DNA of 64,000 nucleotides. Source: Dyadobacter flavalbus. Lineage in GTDB: Bacteria > Bacteroidota > Bacteroidia > Cytophagales > Spirosomataceae. Shown one piece after another: positions 8,296-17,563 of the stretch. Within the stretch, counting starts at the first letter, position 1. Every line of letters begins with the position of its first letter. The translations under genes and the position numbers were made by a program. The notes under the pieces are model-generated. The model made no database searches. It was not told where the DNA came from and was given only the letters and a program-made list of their open reading frames with translations. The stretch covers positions 1 to 64,000 of the forward strand of contig NZ_VBSN01000049.1 of assembly GCF_006149045.1 (NCBI RefSeq), read 5' to 3'.

Positions 8296-9738
8296 TCAAT
8301 AATTCGGATTCTGCACCAGAACGCCGTTGCTCAGATCCACTTCGCGCTGCGGAAGCGGAAAATAGTAATGTTTCGGCTTAATGAAATTACGGCTTGGCTT
8401 GTACGGGCCTCTTGGAATTTTATAATGCGCAGCAATATCGATCAAACCCGCTTTGTCCCAGCGTAACAGATCCTGATGACGTTCGTTTTCGCCGGAAAGT
8501 TCTACGCGGCGTTCATGCATGATATCGGCCATTTTCGCACCCGTTTTGGCAGGAAGCCCTGCCCTTTTCCTCACCGCATTCAGCTCTGCGTCTCCGTTTT
8601 GTCCTGAACGGATTTTAGCTTCCGCCGCCAGCAGGTAAACGTCCGAAGAACGCAGAAACGGCGCATTAAGGCTTTGGCTCATGTCGCCGGATTCGGTAAA
8701 TTCCGTATATTTTTTGAAGGAATAACCGGTTACACGCGTCATATCGGCAGTAAAAGTCGTTGTACCCTGCGTACCGCGCCTGACTGTATCGCCCGGGCTG
8801 TAAATGGAATAGGAACGGCGCGGGTCGCCGGTTTCGAATTCTTTCACCAGATCTTCGATCGGTTCGTGAAATCCCCAGCCTCCGAAAGCCTGCGGCGTGT
8901 GGTAAAAAGTAGGCGAATTGTCCGTTGTCCAGCCCGTTTCATATTGCAGTGAGAACAACACTTCCGGGTTATTTTCTGTCGGGAGACTAAAATTCTCGTT
9001 GTAGCTGCCGGCCAGTTTGTAAGCTGCATTGCCCGTTACTTTCGCGCTCATTTCAATGGCTTTTGCCCAGTTTTCCTGATAAACGTACAATTTGGTCAGA
9101 AAACCGTATGCCGAACCCTGCGTAGCCCTTCCCGTTTCCGAAGCATCGTACGAAACCGGCAGCAATGAAGCGGCTTTCAGGAAATCGGATTCAGCCTGCG
9201 CACGAACCTGCTCGACCGTTGATTTCGGCTTGTTGTAATTTTGATCCAAAGCATCTTCTTCCAGCAGAATCGGCACTTCGCCGTAGATCAGCGAAAGCCG
9301 CCAGTAAATGAAACCTCTTAGAAAATAAGCTTCGCCCATGCTCCGGTTGCGTAGCGTTTCATCCATATTCACTTTCGGCGCATTGATCAGAACGGCATTT
9401 GCTCTGGAAATCACTTCATATTTCGTCGCCCATGTCGCCAGAATATGCGAGTTGGAAGGGTCGAACGTGAACATTTCCAATGCAGTTTCATCTGAATGGT
9501 CACCGGCCCGGATCATGTCATCGGAACAGTTATCGAACGTGTATTCGGTATGTGCAAAGCCGTCTTCATTCAGCAGCGGTGCGTACACCGCATTTGTAGC
9601 CGCCACCACGTCGTCGCCGTTGCGCCAGTATTGCTGTGAAGTAACCTGTCCGTAAGGCGTACTTTCCAGTAAATCGTCTTTACAACCCGTTATAGTTACC
9701 AGAAATAAATATCCGGCGAGTATGATTATCTTTTTCAT
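8296..9738 (-). CDS. SusD/RagB family nutrient-binding outer-membrane lipoprotein
   Basis: A 480-residue SusD-like protein with signal peptide and lipobox (TITGCKDD, Cys19). Typical features are the N-terminal SusD-like region (STPYGQVTSQQYWRNGDDVV), the TPR-containing core (GEAYFLRGFIYWRLSLIYG near residue 135) and the C-terminal SusD_RagB signature (RKRAGLPAKTG, IMHERRVELSGENERHQDLLRW, then FPLPQREVDLSNG). SusD proteins sit as a hinged lid on the SusC barrel and capture the substrate. It follows susC by 37 bp in the same operon. The substrate is not evident, and no glycoside hydrolase is adjacent. Confidence 0.95.
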   Translation of the reverse strand: MKKIIILAGYLFLVTITGCKDDLLESTPYGQVTSQQYWRNGDDVVAATNAVYAPLLNEDGFAHTEYTFDNCSDDMIRAGDHSDETALEMFTFDPSNSHILATWATKYEVISRANAVLINAPKVNMDETLRNRSMGEAYFLRGFIYWRLSLIYGEVPILLEEDALDQNYNKPKSTVEQVRAQAESDFLKAASLLPVSYDASETGRATQGSAYGFLTKLYVYQENWAKAIEMSAKVTGNAAYKLAGSYNENFSLPTENNPEVLFSLQYETGWTTDNSPTFYHTPQAFGGWGFHEPIEDLVKEFETGDPRRSYSIYSPGDTVRRGTQGTTTFTADMTRVTGYSFKKYTEFTESGDMSQSLNAPFLRSSDVYLLAAEAKIRSGQNGDAELNAVRKRAGLPAKTGAKMADIMHERRVELSGENERHQDLLRWDKAGLIDIAAHYKIPRGPYKPSRNFIKPKHYYFPLPQREVDLSNGVLVQNPNY

Positions 9739-9775
9739 AGGAATGTTTTCAACTGATAAAAACCTGAACTTTCGT

Positions 9776-12700
9776 TTAGAATGACAAGGTTGCGCCTATG
9801 GTCCACGTACGGGCCAACGGATACTGCGCATAATCGACGTTCAGCTGTCTGCCCGTATCGCCCACGTAGCCAAGTTCCGGGTTAAGTCCTTTGTATTTGG
9901 TAAACGTTACGATGTTCTGGCCGGTGATGTAAAAGCGGGCATTGGAAAGCTTCACTTTGTCCGTCACTGACTTCGGAATCGCGTAACCCAGCGTAAAGTT
10001 TTTCAGACGGAGAAAATCGCCTTTTTCCACAAAAAGATCGGACGGCCGGAAATTGCGGTTGGAATTGTCGATGCTTACGCGCGGAACCGTATTGCTTGTT
10101 CCTTCGCCGTTCCAGCGGTTATTTTCCTCGGCATACAAGTTGAAGGAATAGCTGGCATCCAGTCCCTGCATGCGGTCGGCATTGTAGATTTTGCTTCCGC
10201 CTACGCCTACGAAGAAGACCGTCAGGTCAAACCCTTTGTAAGCAGCGCCTGCGCTGAAACCGTAATTGATCTTGGGCTGCGGGCTTCCGATAATGGTCCG
10301 GTCCTGATCGTCCACGATTCCGTCGTTGTTAAGGTCCAGAAAACGCACGTCGCCCGGCTTGATCTGTCCGTCTGTTTTGCGGGAATCGTTGGCGATGTTC
10401 GGATCGGAATCGATTTCACCCTGATTCTGGTAAAGTCCGTTTGTTTTGTAGCCATAGAAAGTACCGTAAGGCTGGCCTTCGTACGTACGGACGATTTCCT
10501 GCTGTCCCCGGCCGTAAAGCTGCGTGGCCAGAAACCCGCCCGGCGTTGCCAGCTTTGTAATCCGGTTTTTGATCATCGTGGCATTTCCGCTTACGTTGAA
10601 CGTAACCGCGCCAACGGTATGCCGGTAAGAAGCTTCGATTTCAAGACCTTTGTTCAGCAGCTGCCCGATATTCTGGTCCGGAATGGTGGAAGTTCCGATA
10701 GTACCCACCGAAGGCGGCGCCAGCAGCATGTCTTTTGTTTTTTTGACAAAGTAATTCAAAGAGAAATAAAGGCTGTTTTTCCACAACCCTGCTTCCAGTC
10801 CGAAGTTGCTCATTTCAGCTGTTTCCCAGCCGATGCGCGTGTTGGCAAGCCTGCTTTGTGCCGCGCCCGTAACATAATTCTGATTGCCTCCGCTGCCGAG
10901 TGCATAGCGGTAAGACGGATTGATCAAAGCGAGATATTGCAGAGAATTAACATTCTGGTTTCCCAGCTGTCCCCAGCCGCCCGTCAGCTTGAAGTTGCTG
11001 AAAACAGGCAATGCGTTTTTAAAGAAATCCTCCTCGGAAATGCGCCATCCCAGCGAGAATGCAGGAAAATAGCCCCAGCGGTTTCCGGGAGCAAACTTGG
11101 ACGATCCGTCCGCACGGAACGTAGCGGTTAACAGATAACGGTCTTTAAGCGAGTAATTGGCACGTCCGAACCAGGATGCCAATGCATCGTAGCTGCGGTT
11201 TCCGTTTTCACCTGCCACTGAAACGATGGTTCCGGCATACTGAAGATAACGCAGTGTCGGGTCTTCGCTCGGGAAATCCCTGCCGCGCTGCCTTGCGGTA
11301 ATGCTGTTGAAAGTCTGTGAAGTGTAGCCGCCGACCAGACTCAGACTGCTGGCACCGAACTTCTTGTCGTAGGAAAGAAAATATTCCTGCAGAAAGGACC
11401 AGTATTTGCCGTGTGTCAGGTTCAGTTCATTGTAGGAATTGGTACGGAACTGATCGGTAACCTTGATGTCAAAGCTGTAATTTTCCGAGAAAGTAGCGTC
11501 GGTTGCGAGATTGGCGCGCAATTTGAGTCCTTTTGCAATTTCATATTCTCCTGTCAGGCTTCCCAGAAAACGGTTGCGTATGTTGTTCTGGTCCTGATTA
11601 TCGACTGTGAAAACCGGATTGTTAATATCGCCGAAAGCTCCGATTCCCTGCGTCGAGCTGTAAGTTCCGTCCGCATTCCGTACAGGCAGTCCGGGATGAA
11701 AACGGATGGCGCTCCACAAAAGCCCGGTTTGTGAAGAAGTTGTATTGGGTGCCGTGTTATGTGTATTGGTGAATTGCAGGTTCTGCCCTATTTTCAGCCT
11801 GGAACCAATCTTGTGATCCGAATTGACGCGGAATGTATACCTTTTGTAATAGGATTTTCCGATAATCCCTTTTTCATTGTAATAGCCGCCGGAAATCGAA
11901 AAAGAAGAATATTTGCCCCCGCCCCGAATAGCTGCATCGTAGTTCTGCGTAACACCCTGCTGCAGCAGCTCTTCCTGCCAGTTGGTTTTCTGCGTCTGAT
12001 ACTGCGGGTCCTGCCAGATGGCCGGAACGGGAAGGCCGTCATTTTCGTAAGCTTCTCTTTTTAAAGCCGACAACGAAGGCGCATCCAGTACATCCAGCGT
12101 TTTGATCCGGTTGGTAACCCCGGCATAGCCATTCACCGTCAGCCCGATCGGGTTGTCGAAAGAGCCGCGTTTGGTTGTAATGATGATTACACCGTTTGCC
12201 GCACGCGTTCCGTAAATGGCGGAAGCAGAAGCATCTTTCAGGATTTCGATGGATTCGATGTCATTGGGGTTCACATCGTTCATGGAACCGGCAGGAACAC
12301 CGTCAATGACGACAAGCGGATCGGCATTGTTTACCGTTCCAAACCCACGGATCTGAATGGAGCCTGCATCGCCGGGCGCACCGCCATTGCGGATGATATT
12401 TACGCCGGCCGCTCTTCCCTGAAGTGCCTGCTGCGCGCCGCCTGATGGCAAATTCTGAAAATCAGCCCCTTTTACCGAAGAAACGGCGCCGGTAACGTCC
12501 TTTTTTTCCTGCGTTCCGTAACCGACAACCACTACTTCGCTCAAAGAGTTGACATCGGGCACCAGCGTAACATCAATAACCGAACTGTTTCCGACGGTTG
12601 CATCCTGACTTACAAAACCGATAAAAGAAAACCTCAGAACCACATTTCCTTCCGGCACCGACAAGGTATACTGTCCGTTCTGGTCCGTGGAAGTTCCTGT

Positions 12701-13198
12701 CTGGCTGCCGGTAACCAGTACATTCACGCCGGGCAAGCCTTCGCCTTTGTCGTCAACGACTTTGCCTTTAATGACACGATCCGGAATGTTCTGCATGGCC
12801 GACAGGCCGGCAGGAACGGTTTTCTGCTGTTCACTTTTTTTCCTCAGCAGGATGCGCGTGCTGCCCACGACCTCGTACGAAACGTTCATCGGCGCAAGAA
12901 GCTGGTCGAGTACTTTGTTGAGCGAGCCGTGAACGTATTTTACATTTACCGTGCTTTTTCCCTGAATGCTGTTGGTACTGTACACGAATTTCACATCGGC
13001 CTGCTTTTCGATCTGCCTGAGTACCTGACGTATGTCCATGGATTCCACTTTCAGGGAAATTTCCTTGTTCAGTAACTCCTGACTATACACGCCGTGCGCC
13101 ATGGAAATGCCGCAACAGATCATAATCAATAAAAGTTGTTTGACCATCGTGTTCAAAACCTTGGAAACAACCCTTTTCACGGGTATTCTTTGATGCAT
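9776..13198 (-). CDS. SusC/RagA family TonB-linked outer-membrane protein with STN domain
   Basis: A 1140-residue TonB-dependent transporter. In order it has a signal peptide (LLLIMICCGISMAHGVYSQ), a secretin/TonB short N-terminal (STN) domain at about 50-105, a carboxypeptidase-regulatory-like domain at about 142-215 (IKGKVVDDKGEGLPGVNV), the SusC signature VVVGYGTQEKKDVTGAVSSV, a plug domain and a long beta-barrel ending in TIGATLSF. The STN domain allows signalling to a FecR anti-sigma factor, and both FecR and an ECF sigma factor lie directly upstream. An internal ATG at 13147 could be the real start, because the signal peptide begins there. It imports the ligand captured by the neighbouring SusD. 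Confidence 0.95.
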   Translation of the reverse strand: MHQRIPVKRVVSKVLNTMVKQLLLIMICCGISMAHGVYSQELLNKEISLKVESMDIRQVLRQIEKQADVKFVYSTNSIQGKSTVNVKYVHGSLNKVLDQLLAPMNVSYEVVGSTRILLRKKSEQQKTVPAGLSAMQNIPDRVIKGKVVDDKGEGLPGVNVLVTGSQTGTSTDQNGQYTLSVPEGNVVLRFSFIGFVSQDATVGNSSVIDVTLVPDVNSLSEVVVVGYGTQEKKDVTGAVSSVKGADFQNLPSGGAQQALQGRAAGVNIIRNGGAPGDAGSIQIRGFGTVNNADPLVVIDGVPAGSMNDVNPNDIESIEILKDASASAIYGTRAANGVIIITTKRGSFDNPIGLTVNGYAGVTNRIKTLDVLDAPSLSALKREAYENDGLPVPAIWQDPQYQTQKTNWQEELLQQGVTQNYDAAIRGGGKYSSFSISGGYYNEKGIIGKSYYKRYTFRVNSDHKIGSRLKIGQNLQFTNTHNTAPNTTSSQTGLLWSAIRFHPGLPVRNADGTYSSTQGIGAFGDINNPVFTVDNQDQNNIRNRFLGSLTGEYEIAKGLKLRANLATDATFSENYSFDIKVTDQFRTNSYNELNLTHGKYWSFLQEYFLSYDKKFGASSLSLVGGYTSQTFNSITARQRGRDFPSEDPTLRYLQYAGTIVSVAGENGNRSYDALASWFGRANYSLKDRYLLTATFRADGSSKFAPGNRWGYFPAFSLGWRISEEDFFKNALPVFSNFKLTGGWGQLGNQNVNSLQYLALINPSYRYALGSGGNQNYVTGAAQSRLANTRIGWETAEMSNFGLEAGLWKNSLYFSLNYFVKKTKDMLLAPPSVGTIGTSTIPDQNIGQLLNKGLEIEASYRHTVGAVTFNVSGNATMIKNRITKLATPGGFLATQLYGRGQQEIVRTYEGQPYGTFYGYKTNGLYQNQGEIDSDPNIANDSRKTDGQIKPGDVRFLDLNNDGIVDDQDRTIIGSPQPKINYGFSAGAAYKGFDLTVFFVGVGGSKIYNADRMQGLDASYSFNLYAEENNRWNGEGTSNTVPRVSIDNSNRNFRPSDLFVEKGDFLRLKNFTLGYAIPKSVTDKVKLSNARFYITGQNIVTFTKYKGLNPELGYVGDTGRQLNVDYAQYPLARTWTIGATLSF

Positions 13199-13278
13199 AA
13201 TCAGTGGGTTATTTGTGAAATAATAATTTTGAGAACATACTGCATTTTACATTTAAATAATTCATATCCGGCTATTAA

Positions 13279-14292
13279 TCAGTTTACTTGCTTTTCCGGG
13301 CATCCTTCTCCGAAAACAAATACGGAAGTTCCGCGCTCCTCATATTCCACATTCACAGATTTGCAAATGAGCTGCAATTGCTGGAACATGGACAAATCGT
13401 TCAGGTCTCCGGTAAAAAGGCAGTTTTTAAGCATGTCGCCTTCCACTACAATGTTGATTCCGTAAGTACTTTCCAGCGTTTCCATGATTTCTGCAACCGG
13501 CACTTCCGTAAAGTTGAATGCAGGCGTGAGAGCCGCTGTTTTCAGCATCAAGGGGTTTTTCACGATCCCGAGCTCCATTTTTCTGGAAGCCTTGTCAAAA
13601 ATGATCTTCTGATTGGGGGTCAGGATTACACCGTTCTTGCTGGCGGCATGGCTTTCGCCGACTTCATAAACCGAAACCTTCCCGGTTGCTACCTGAACTT
13701 CCACCGAGCCGGCATGTGACCTTACATTAAAACTGGTACCCAGAACCTGCGTGGCAAGATTGTCCGTAGAAACAACAAACGGTTTGGCCGGATTTCGTTT
13801 AACCTTGAAAAATGCTTCTCCTTTGAGATAAACGATTCTTTTTCGGTCACCGAAATGTTCGGGATAACCAAGTCTGCTGTTGGGTTGAAGAATGATTTCA
13901 CTGCCGTCTTCCAGCGTAACGCGCTGCGGTTTTCTGGACGTGTTTTTCACTTCAAAGGCTTCATTTTTGTCGCTTAAAGCAGCTTTTGCCGCCGTCATGT
14001 AGCTGTTTTTATCCCGAACAAAATACAGAACCAATCCTGAAATGATCAAAAAGACTGCCGCTGCAAGCATCTGGAAATACATGGGCCGGAGCGGTTTCCG
14101 GATCGTATTGGCAAACAGTCTTCTCTTTATTCTATTGCCGATTTCCGCTTTTTCATACGGCAGCACTTCCGGCGAGTCAACAGGGTTTTCTTCCAGATAC
14201 TTTTCCAGCATGGCCTCTTCTTCCAGCGTCACAGTTCCAGACAAATATTTTTCAACCAGCAAATTATATTCAAAACCGTTCATGGCGCGCAA
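13279..14292 (-). CDS. FecR-family anti-sigma factor
   Basis: A 337-residue inner-membrane regulator. The cytoplasmic N-terminus (about 1-70) is followed by one transmembrane helix (MLAAAVFLIISGLVLYFV, about 73-90). The periplasmic FecR domain contains VTLEDGSEIILQPNS, GEAFFKVKRNPAKPFVVST and VLGTSFNVRSH. The C-terminal DUF4974-type domain (FNFTEVPVAEIMETLESTYG) would contact the STN domain of the SusC partner. In this system the occupied transporter signals through FecR to release or activate the ECF sigma factor. The gene lies 14 bp behind the sigma gene. A start at the ATG at 14283 (MNGFEYNLL) is equally possible. Confidence 0.93.
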   Translation of the reverse strand: MRAMNGFEYNLLVEKYLSGTVTLEEEAMLEKYLEENPVDSPEVLPYEKAEIGNRIKRRLFANTIRKPLRPMYFQMLAAAVFLIISGLVLYFVRDKNSYMTAAKAALSDKNEAFEVKNTSRKPQRVTLEDGSEIILQPNSRLGYPEHFGDRKRIVYLKGEAFFKVKRNPAKPFVVSTDNLATQVLGTSFNVRSHAGSVEVQVATGKVSVYEVGESHAASKNGVILTPNQKIIFDKASRKMELGIVKNPLMLKTAALTPAFNFTEVPVAEIMETLESTYGINIVVEGDMLKNCLFTGDLNDLSMFQQLQLICKSVNVEYEERGTSVFVFGEGCPEKQVN

Positions 14293-14306
14293 GTGTGTTC
14301 CTGTTT

Positions 14307-14861
14307 TCAGTTACTGGATTGATACATCCAAAGGCCGTCTTTCAGCGCTTTGAGGGATTTTGTAATATGGTACTCCACGGCTTTTTCCGAAATGTTGAGC
14401 TCTTCGGCAATGGCCTTCACCGACTGGTGCTCAAACCGGCTGAGCTGGAAAATCCTGCTTGTCTTTTCAGGAAGGCGGCTCATGACCTGATCAATCGCCT
14501 TGGACAAATCTGAAAAATCCACAATTTCATCCGTTGCATAATTTTCCTGTATCTTGTTCAAAATGAGATATTCCCGGTATTTCCTCCAGGTAATCCGCGA
14601 TTTTATAAAATTGGCGATCCGGTATTTCATGGATATGACCAGATATGTATTCAGATTTCGTATGCCGGATTCCTGCCGCCGGTTCCAAAGGCTTTCGAAA
14701 ATGTCATGGACAAGTTCTTCCGCTTCTTCCCGCGAGCCAACCTGATGATAGGAAATACAGAACAGCTTGTACCAGTAACGCTCATATATCTCCTCAAAAG
14801 CACGTTTGCTGCTTTCATGAAGCTGCGTAACCAGTTGTTCATCGGTTAAAGACTTACTCAT
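14307..14861 (-). CDS. RNA polymerase sigma-70 factor, ECF subfamily (Bacteroidota FecI-like)
   Basis: A 184-residue ECF sigma factor. Region 2 is recognisable as FEEIYERYWYKLFCISYH and EEAEELVHDIFESLW, and region 4 as LPEKTSRIFQLSRFE and IAEELNISEKAVEYHITKSL, a helix-turn-helix. The start at 14861 gives MSKSLTDEQLVTQL, the standard N-terminus. The longer frame back to 14924 reads through untranslated leader. It heads the locus sigma-FecR-SusC-SusD-lipoprotein-FG-GAP and is expected to activate transcription of that uptake unit when the SusC transporter is occupied. Confidence 0.93.
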   Translation of the reverse strand: MSKSLTDEQLVTQLHESSKRAFEEIYERYWYKLFCISYHQVGSREEAEELVHDIFESLWNRRQESGIRNLNTYLVISMKYRIANFIKSRITWRKYREYLILNKIQENYATDEIVDFSDLSKAIDQVMSRLPEKTSRIFQLSRFEHQSVKAIAEELNISEKAVEYHITKSLKALKDGLWMYQSSN

Positions 14862-15095
14862 CGGATGCCTCGGTATCAGGGGAATTAATGTATAGTCAAT
14901 TATCCAGGGGCAAACCCTAAACAATTTATAAAATTTCTTAAAAATAATTTACGGGAAAATCCGGAATGCAGATTTAATCAAAAGTTAATTTTCAAATGGG
15001 TTTCTGGAGAAGGATTTGCATCCTTCCGGCATGCTGCTGGAACGATCTTTGTTTTCATACCAACTGTAATTCATCAAATCCCCAAAACGCCAGAT

Positions 15096-15635
15096 ATGGA
15101 CAGCATCAATCAACAACAGCCAGAGAAAAACCATGAAGATCTATCCGGCCAGGAGGCAGGAAAAAAAATCAAAGAACTGACGGAAAATGCAGATACCTGT
15201 TATTTCTGCACGAAAATAACAACCGGGCAACCGCTGAAAGTAAGACCGATGTCGGTAAGAAAAGTGGACGAAGACGGAAACTTCTGGTTTCTGAGTTCAG
15301 ACGACAGCACCAAGAATGCCGATATTTCACAGGACCCGGGCGTTCATTTACTGTTTCAGGGTTCCGCACATTCCGATTTCCTGAGCGTATACGGCCATGC
15401 ATCGATTTCCAAAGACAAAGCCATGATCAAAGAACTCTGGGAGCCGATCCTGAAAGCCTGGTTTACAGAAGGTGAAGATGATCCGCGGATTACCGTTGTA
15501 AAAGTAGAAGCAAAAGAAGGATATTACTGGGACAACAAACACGGCAATGCCATTGCATTTGCCAAAACCGTAGTCGGTGCCGTTGTAGGCAAAACGCTCG
15601 ATGATTCCATTGAGGGCAAACTGATCAACCCGTAA
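15096..15635 (+). CDS. Pyridoxamine 5'-phosphate oxidase-like (general stress) FMN-binding protein
   Basis: A 179-residue protein of the split-barrel PNPOx-like superfamily. Visible conserved parts are the strand NADTCYFCTKITTGQPLKVR, the core FWFLSSDDSTKNADI and VHLLFQGSAHSDFLSVYGHA, and the C-terminal YYWDNKHGNAIAF. Relatives are general stress proteins that bind FMN, and their substrates are not established. A hydrophilic N-terminal extension of about 25 residues (DSINQQQPEKNHED) precedes the domain. No signal peptide is present, so it is cytoplasmic. It is a single gene, divergent from the ECF sigma operon. Confidence 0.85.
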   Translation: MDSINQQQPEKNHEDLSGQEAGKKIKELTENADTCYFCTKITTGQPLKVRPMSVRKVDEDGNFWFLSSDDSTKNADISQDPGVHLLFQGSAHSDFLSVYGHASISKDKAMIKELWEPILKAWFTEGEDDPRITVVKVEAKEGYYWDNKHGNAIAFAKTVVGAVVGKTLDDSIEGKLINP

Positions 15636-15776
15636 AAAAATCAGGACTGCATGGATAAAATCAGGCCATGCCCGGTGTATCCGTGCAGTTTAAAATCAAA
15701 TGCTTCTTCCCGTTCTGGAACCGTAAATAATTTATAGTATTTTGCCGGCCATTTTCACCTTAAGATTTGGCTTGCA

Positions 15777-17066
15777 ATGTTCCGAACTTTTACTGTTTTC
15801 CGCTGGATTGCCCCTCTTTTTGTCTTTTTACTTTCTTCACATTTCGTATTTGCCCAGTTTCTGACCGAAGCATCTGCCGAAAGTGCCGGCATGAGCAGTG
15901 AAAGACTCAGACGCATTGATGCCGTTTTGCAGCAATATGTCGATAAAAAAGAAATTGCCGGCGCCGTCGGAATTGTAGTCAGAAACGGAAAAATCGTTTA
16001 CTACAAAGGCTTTGGCAATGATGACACGGACGCTAAAACGCCCCTGAAAAAAGACGCGATTTTCCGCATTGCCTCGCAGACAAAAGCCATTACGAGCACG
16101 GCCGTCATGATGCTGTACGAAGAAGGCAAATTCCTGCTGGACGATCCGATTTCGAAATATATTCCGTCGTTTAAAAATCCGCAGATCATTGAGAAATTTA
16201 ATGAAGCAGATTCCAGCTATACCGTAAAACCTGCAAAACGGGAAATTACAATCCGTCAGTTGCTTACGCATACTTCGGGCATCAGTTATGCCATGATCGG
16301 CTCGCCGGAAGCCAATGCCATTTACGCCAAAAACAATATTCCAAGCGGAATAGGAACGCCGGATTATAAACTTTCCGATGTAATTACACGTCTGGGAAAA
16401 TTGCCGCTGGTGCATGAGCCGGGCGAAAAATTTACGTACGGTCTGAATTCGGATGTGCTGGGTTACCTTGTGGAAGTATTGTCCGGCAAGTCACTGGATA
16501 CTTTTCTAAGGGAACGTATTTTTGAACCGCTCGGCATGACAGACACTTACTTTTACCTGCCTGAAAATAAAAAAAACCGTCTTGCCAGACTCTACACGCA
16601 AGATAAAGAAGGAAAAATGATCAAGGCTGAAAACAGGCCGGATTTCAACACCGATTATCCAAAGCAAAACGGGACTTTTTACGCAGGCGGAGCGGGACTT
16701 TCTTCAACAGCTTACGACTATGCCATCTTTTTGCAGACTTTCATCAACGGCGGACAGTATAACGGAAAGCGGATTTTAAGCCCTGCCATTGTTAACCTGA
16801 TGACTCAGAACCAGATCGGAGATGTGAATATGGGAAACAAAAAATTCGGGCTGGGATTTGCCATCACTACCGAAAAGGAAGCAGCACGCATTCCGGTTCC
16901 GGCCGGTTCTTTCGACTGGGGCGGCATATTCGGAACTACTTACTGGGCAGATCCGAAAGACAAAATCGTGGCTTTACTAATGACCCAGAAATATCCGAGC
17001 AACGTTTGGGGAGAAATGCAGGACAAATTCAAAGTACTTGTTTATCAGTCCGTTCTGGAACCCTGA
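15777..17066 (+). CDS. Secreted serine hydrolase (beta-lactamase class C / penicillin-binding-like)
   Basis: A 429-residue protein with a signal peptide (MFRTFTVFRWIAPLFVFLLS, then SHFVFA). The serine beta-lactamase-like fold shows the S-x-x-K motif as S100-Q-T-K103 within FRIASQTKAIT and the catalytic tyrosine region FTYGLNSDVLGY with Tyr221. LLTHTSGISY and FYAGGAGLSSTAYDY are also family landmarks. Class C-like serine hydrolases include esterases, D-aminopeptidases and cell-wall-acting enzymes, so antibiotic resistance should not be assumed. It stands alone, on the plus strand, with a hairpin about 40 bp behind its stop. Confidence 0.9.
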   Translation: MFRTFTVFRWIAPLFVFLLSSHFVFAQFLTEASAESAGMSSERLRRIDAVLQQYVDKKEIAGAVGIVVRNGKIVYYKGFGNDDTDAKTPLKKDAIFRIASQTKAITSTAVMMLYEEGKFLLDDPISKYIPSFKNPQIIEKFNEADSSYTVKPAKREITIRQLLTHTSGISYAMIGSPEANAIYAKNNIPSGIGTPDYKLSDVITRLGKLPLVHEPGEKFTYGLNSDVLGYLVEVLSGKSLDTFLRERIFEPLGMTDTYFYLPENKKNRLARLYTQDKEGKMIKAENRPDFNTDYPKQNGTFYAGGAGLSSTAYDYAIFLQTFINGGQYNGKRILSPAIVNLMTQNQIGDVNMGNKKFGLGFAITTEKEAARIPVPAGSFDWGGIFGTTYWADPKDKIVALLMTQKYPSNVWGEMQDKFKVLVYQSVLEP

Positions 17067-17105
17067 TTGAATTTGTGGAGTAACCAGAAAAAAATCCGAT
17101 GCATG

Positions 17106-17141
17106 GCAGACAAAGATTTCTGTTCTGAAATCGTTGTCTGC
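17106..17141 (+). terminator. Hairpin downstream of the serine hydrolase gene
   Basis: GCAGACAA (17106-17113) pairs with TTGTCTGC (17134-17141), and an inner ATTTC/GAAAT stem extends it. No immediate T run follows; a T6 tract lies about 20 bp further on. It is the only stem in the spacer and could act as a weak terminator. Confidence 0.35.
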
Positions 17142-17261
17142 TGAAATGGCCGATCAGGCATTTTTTCTGTCAGATACTATTCCGGTCCGTACGGATTCCG
17201 GCAGGCTTGGCTATGCACCCGGGTCGGCAAATAGCGGAATCTCGGAAAATCTATCCGTTTC

Positions 17262-17470
17262 CTAATGCAGCTTTGCGGCAAATAACAGCGTTGCGCCGGC
17301 ATCAACAATAAACACAATGCCATTCGGCCCGCCGGTGAGATTGAAATGATCGAAAGCACCCGTATTAATCTTAGAAATCCCGATTTCCAGCAAAAGTACT
17401 GACCTCTTCTGTTTCGGTTTCCAAGCCTGCAAAGGCACCGGTTAAATACCGAAGGATAACCAAAACCTGC
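17262..17470 (-). pseudogene. Possible degraded coding remnant, family not recognised
   Basis: The 497-bp spacer between the serine hydrolase and lipoprotein genes holds no intact gene. On the minus strand two adjacent frames read like protein. One segment (RQVLVILRYLTGAFAGLE then TETEEVSTFAGN) ends in a stop. The next frame then continues with ISKINTGAFDHFNLTGG and NGIVFIVDAGATLLFAAKLH before a stop at 17262. This pattern suggests a small gene broken by a frameshift, but no family is recognised. A 124-codon frame spanning the same bases in the third frame looks like a shadow. Confidence 0.22.
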
Positions 17471-17563
17471 CGCTTGCTGATTGCCTGAATGCCTTGCTTG
17501 CAGAAGCAAAATGGGTAAGTGTTTTTTGTAAAAACTTAAAACGCTAATCAAATTATTTGAGCT

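Noticed and set aside
15777..17066. Antibiotic-resistance beta-lactamase interpretation of the serine hydrolase
   Set aside because: The S-x-x-K and Tyr motifs are shared by many esterases and peptidases of this fold, and no class C KTG-type evidence was found to support resistance.
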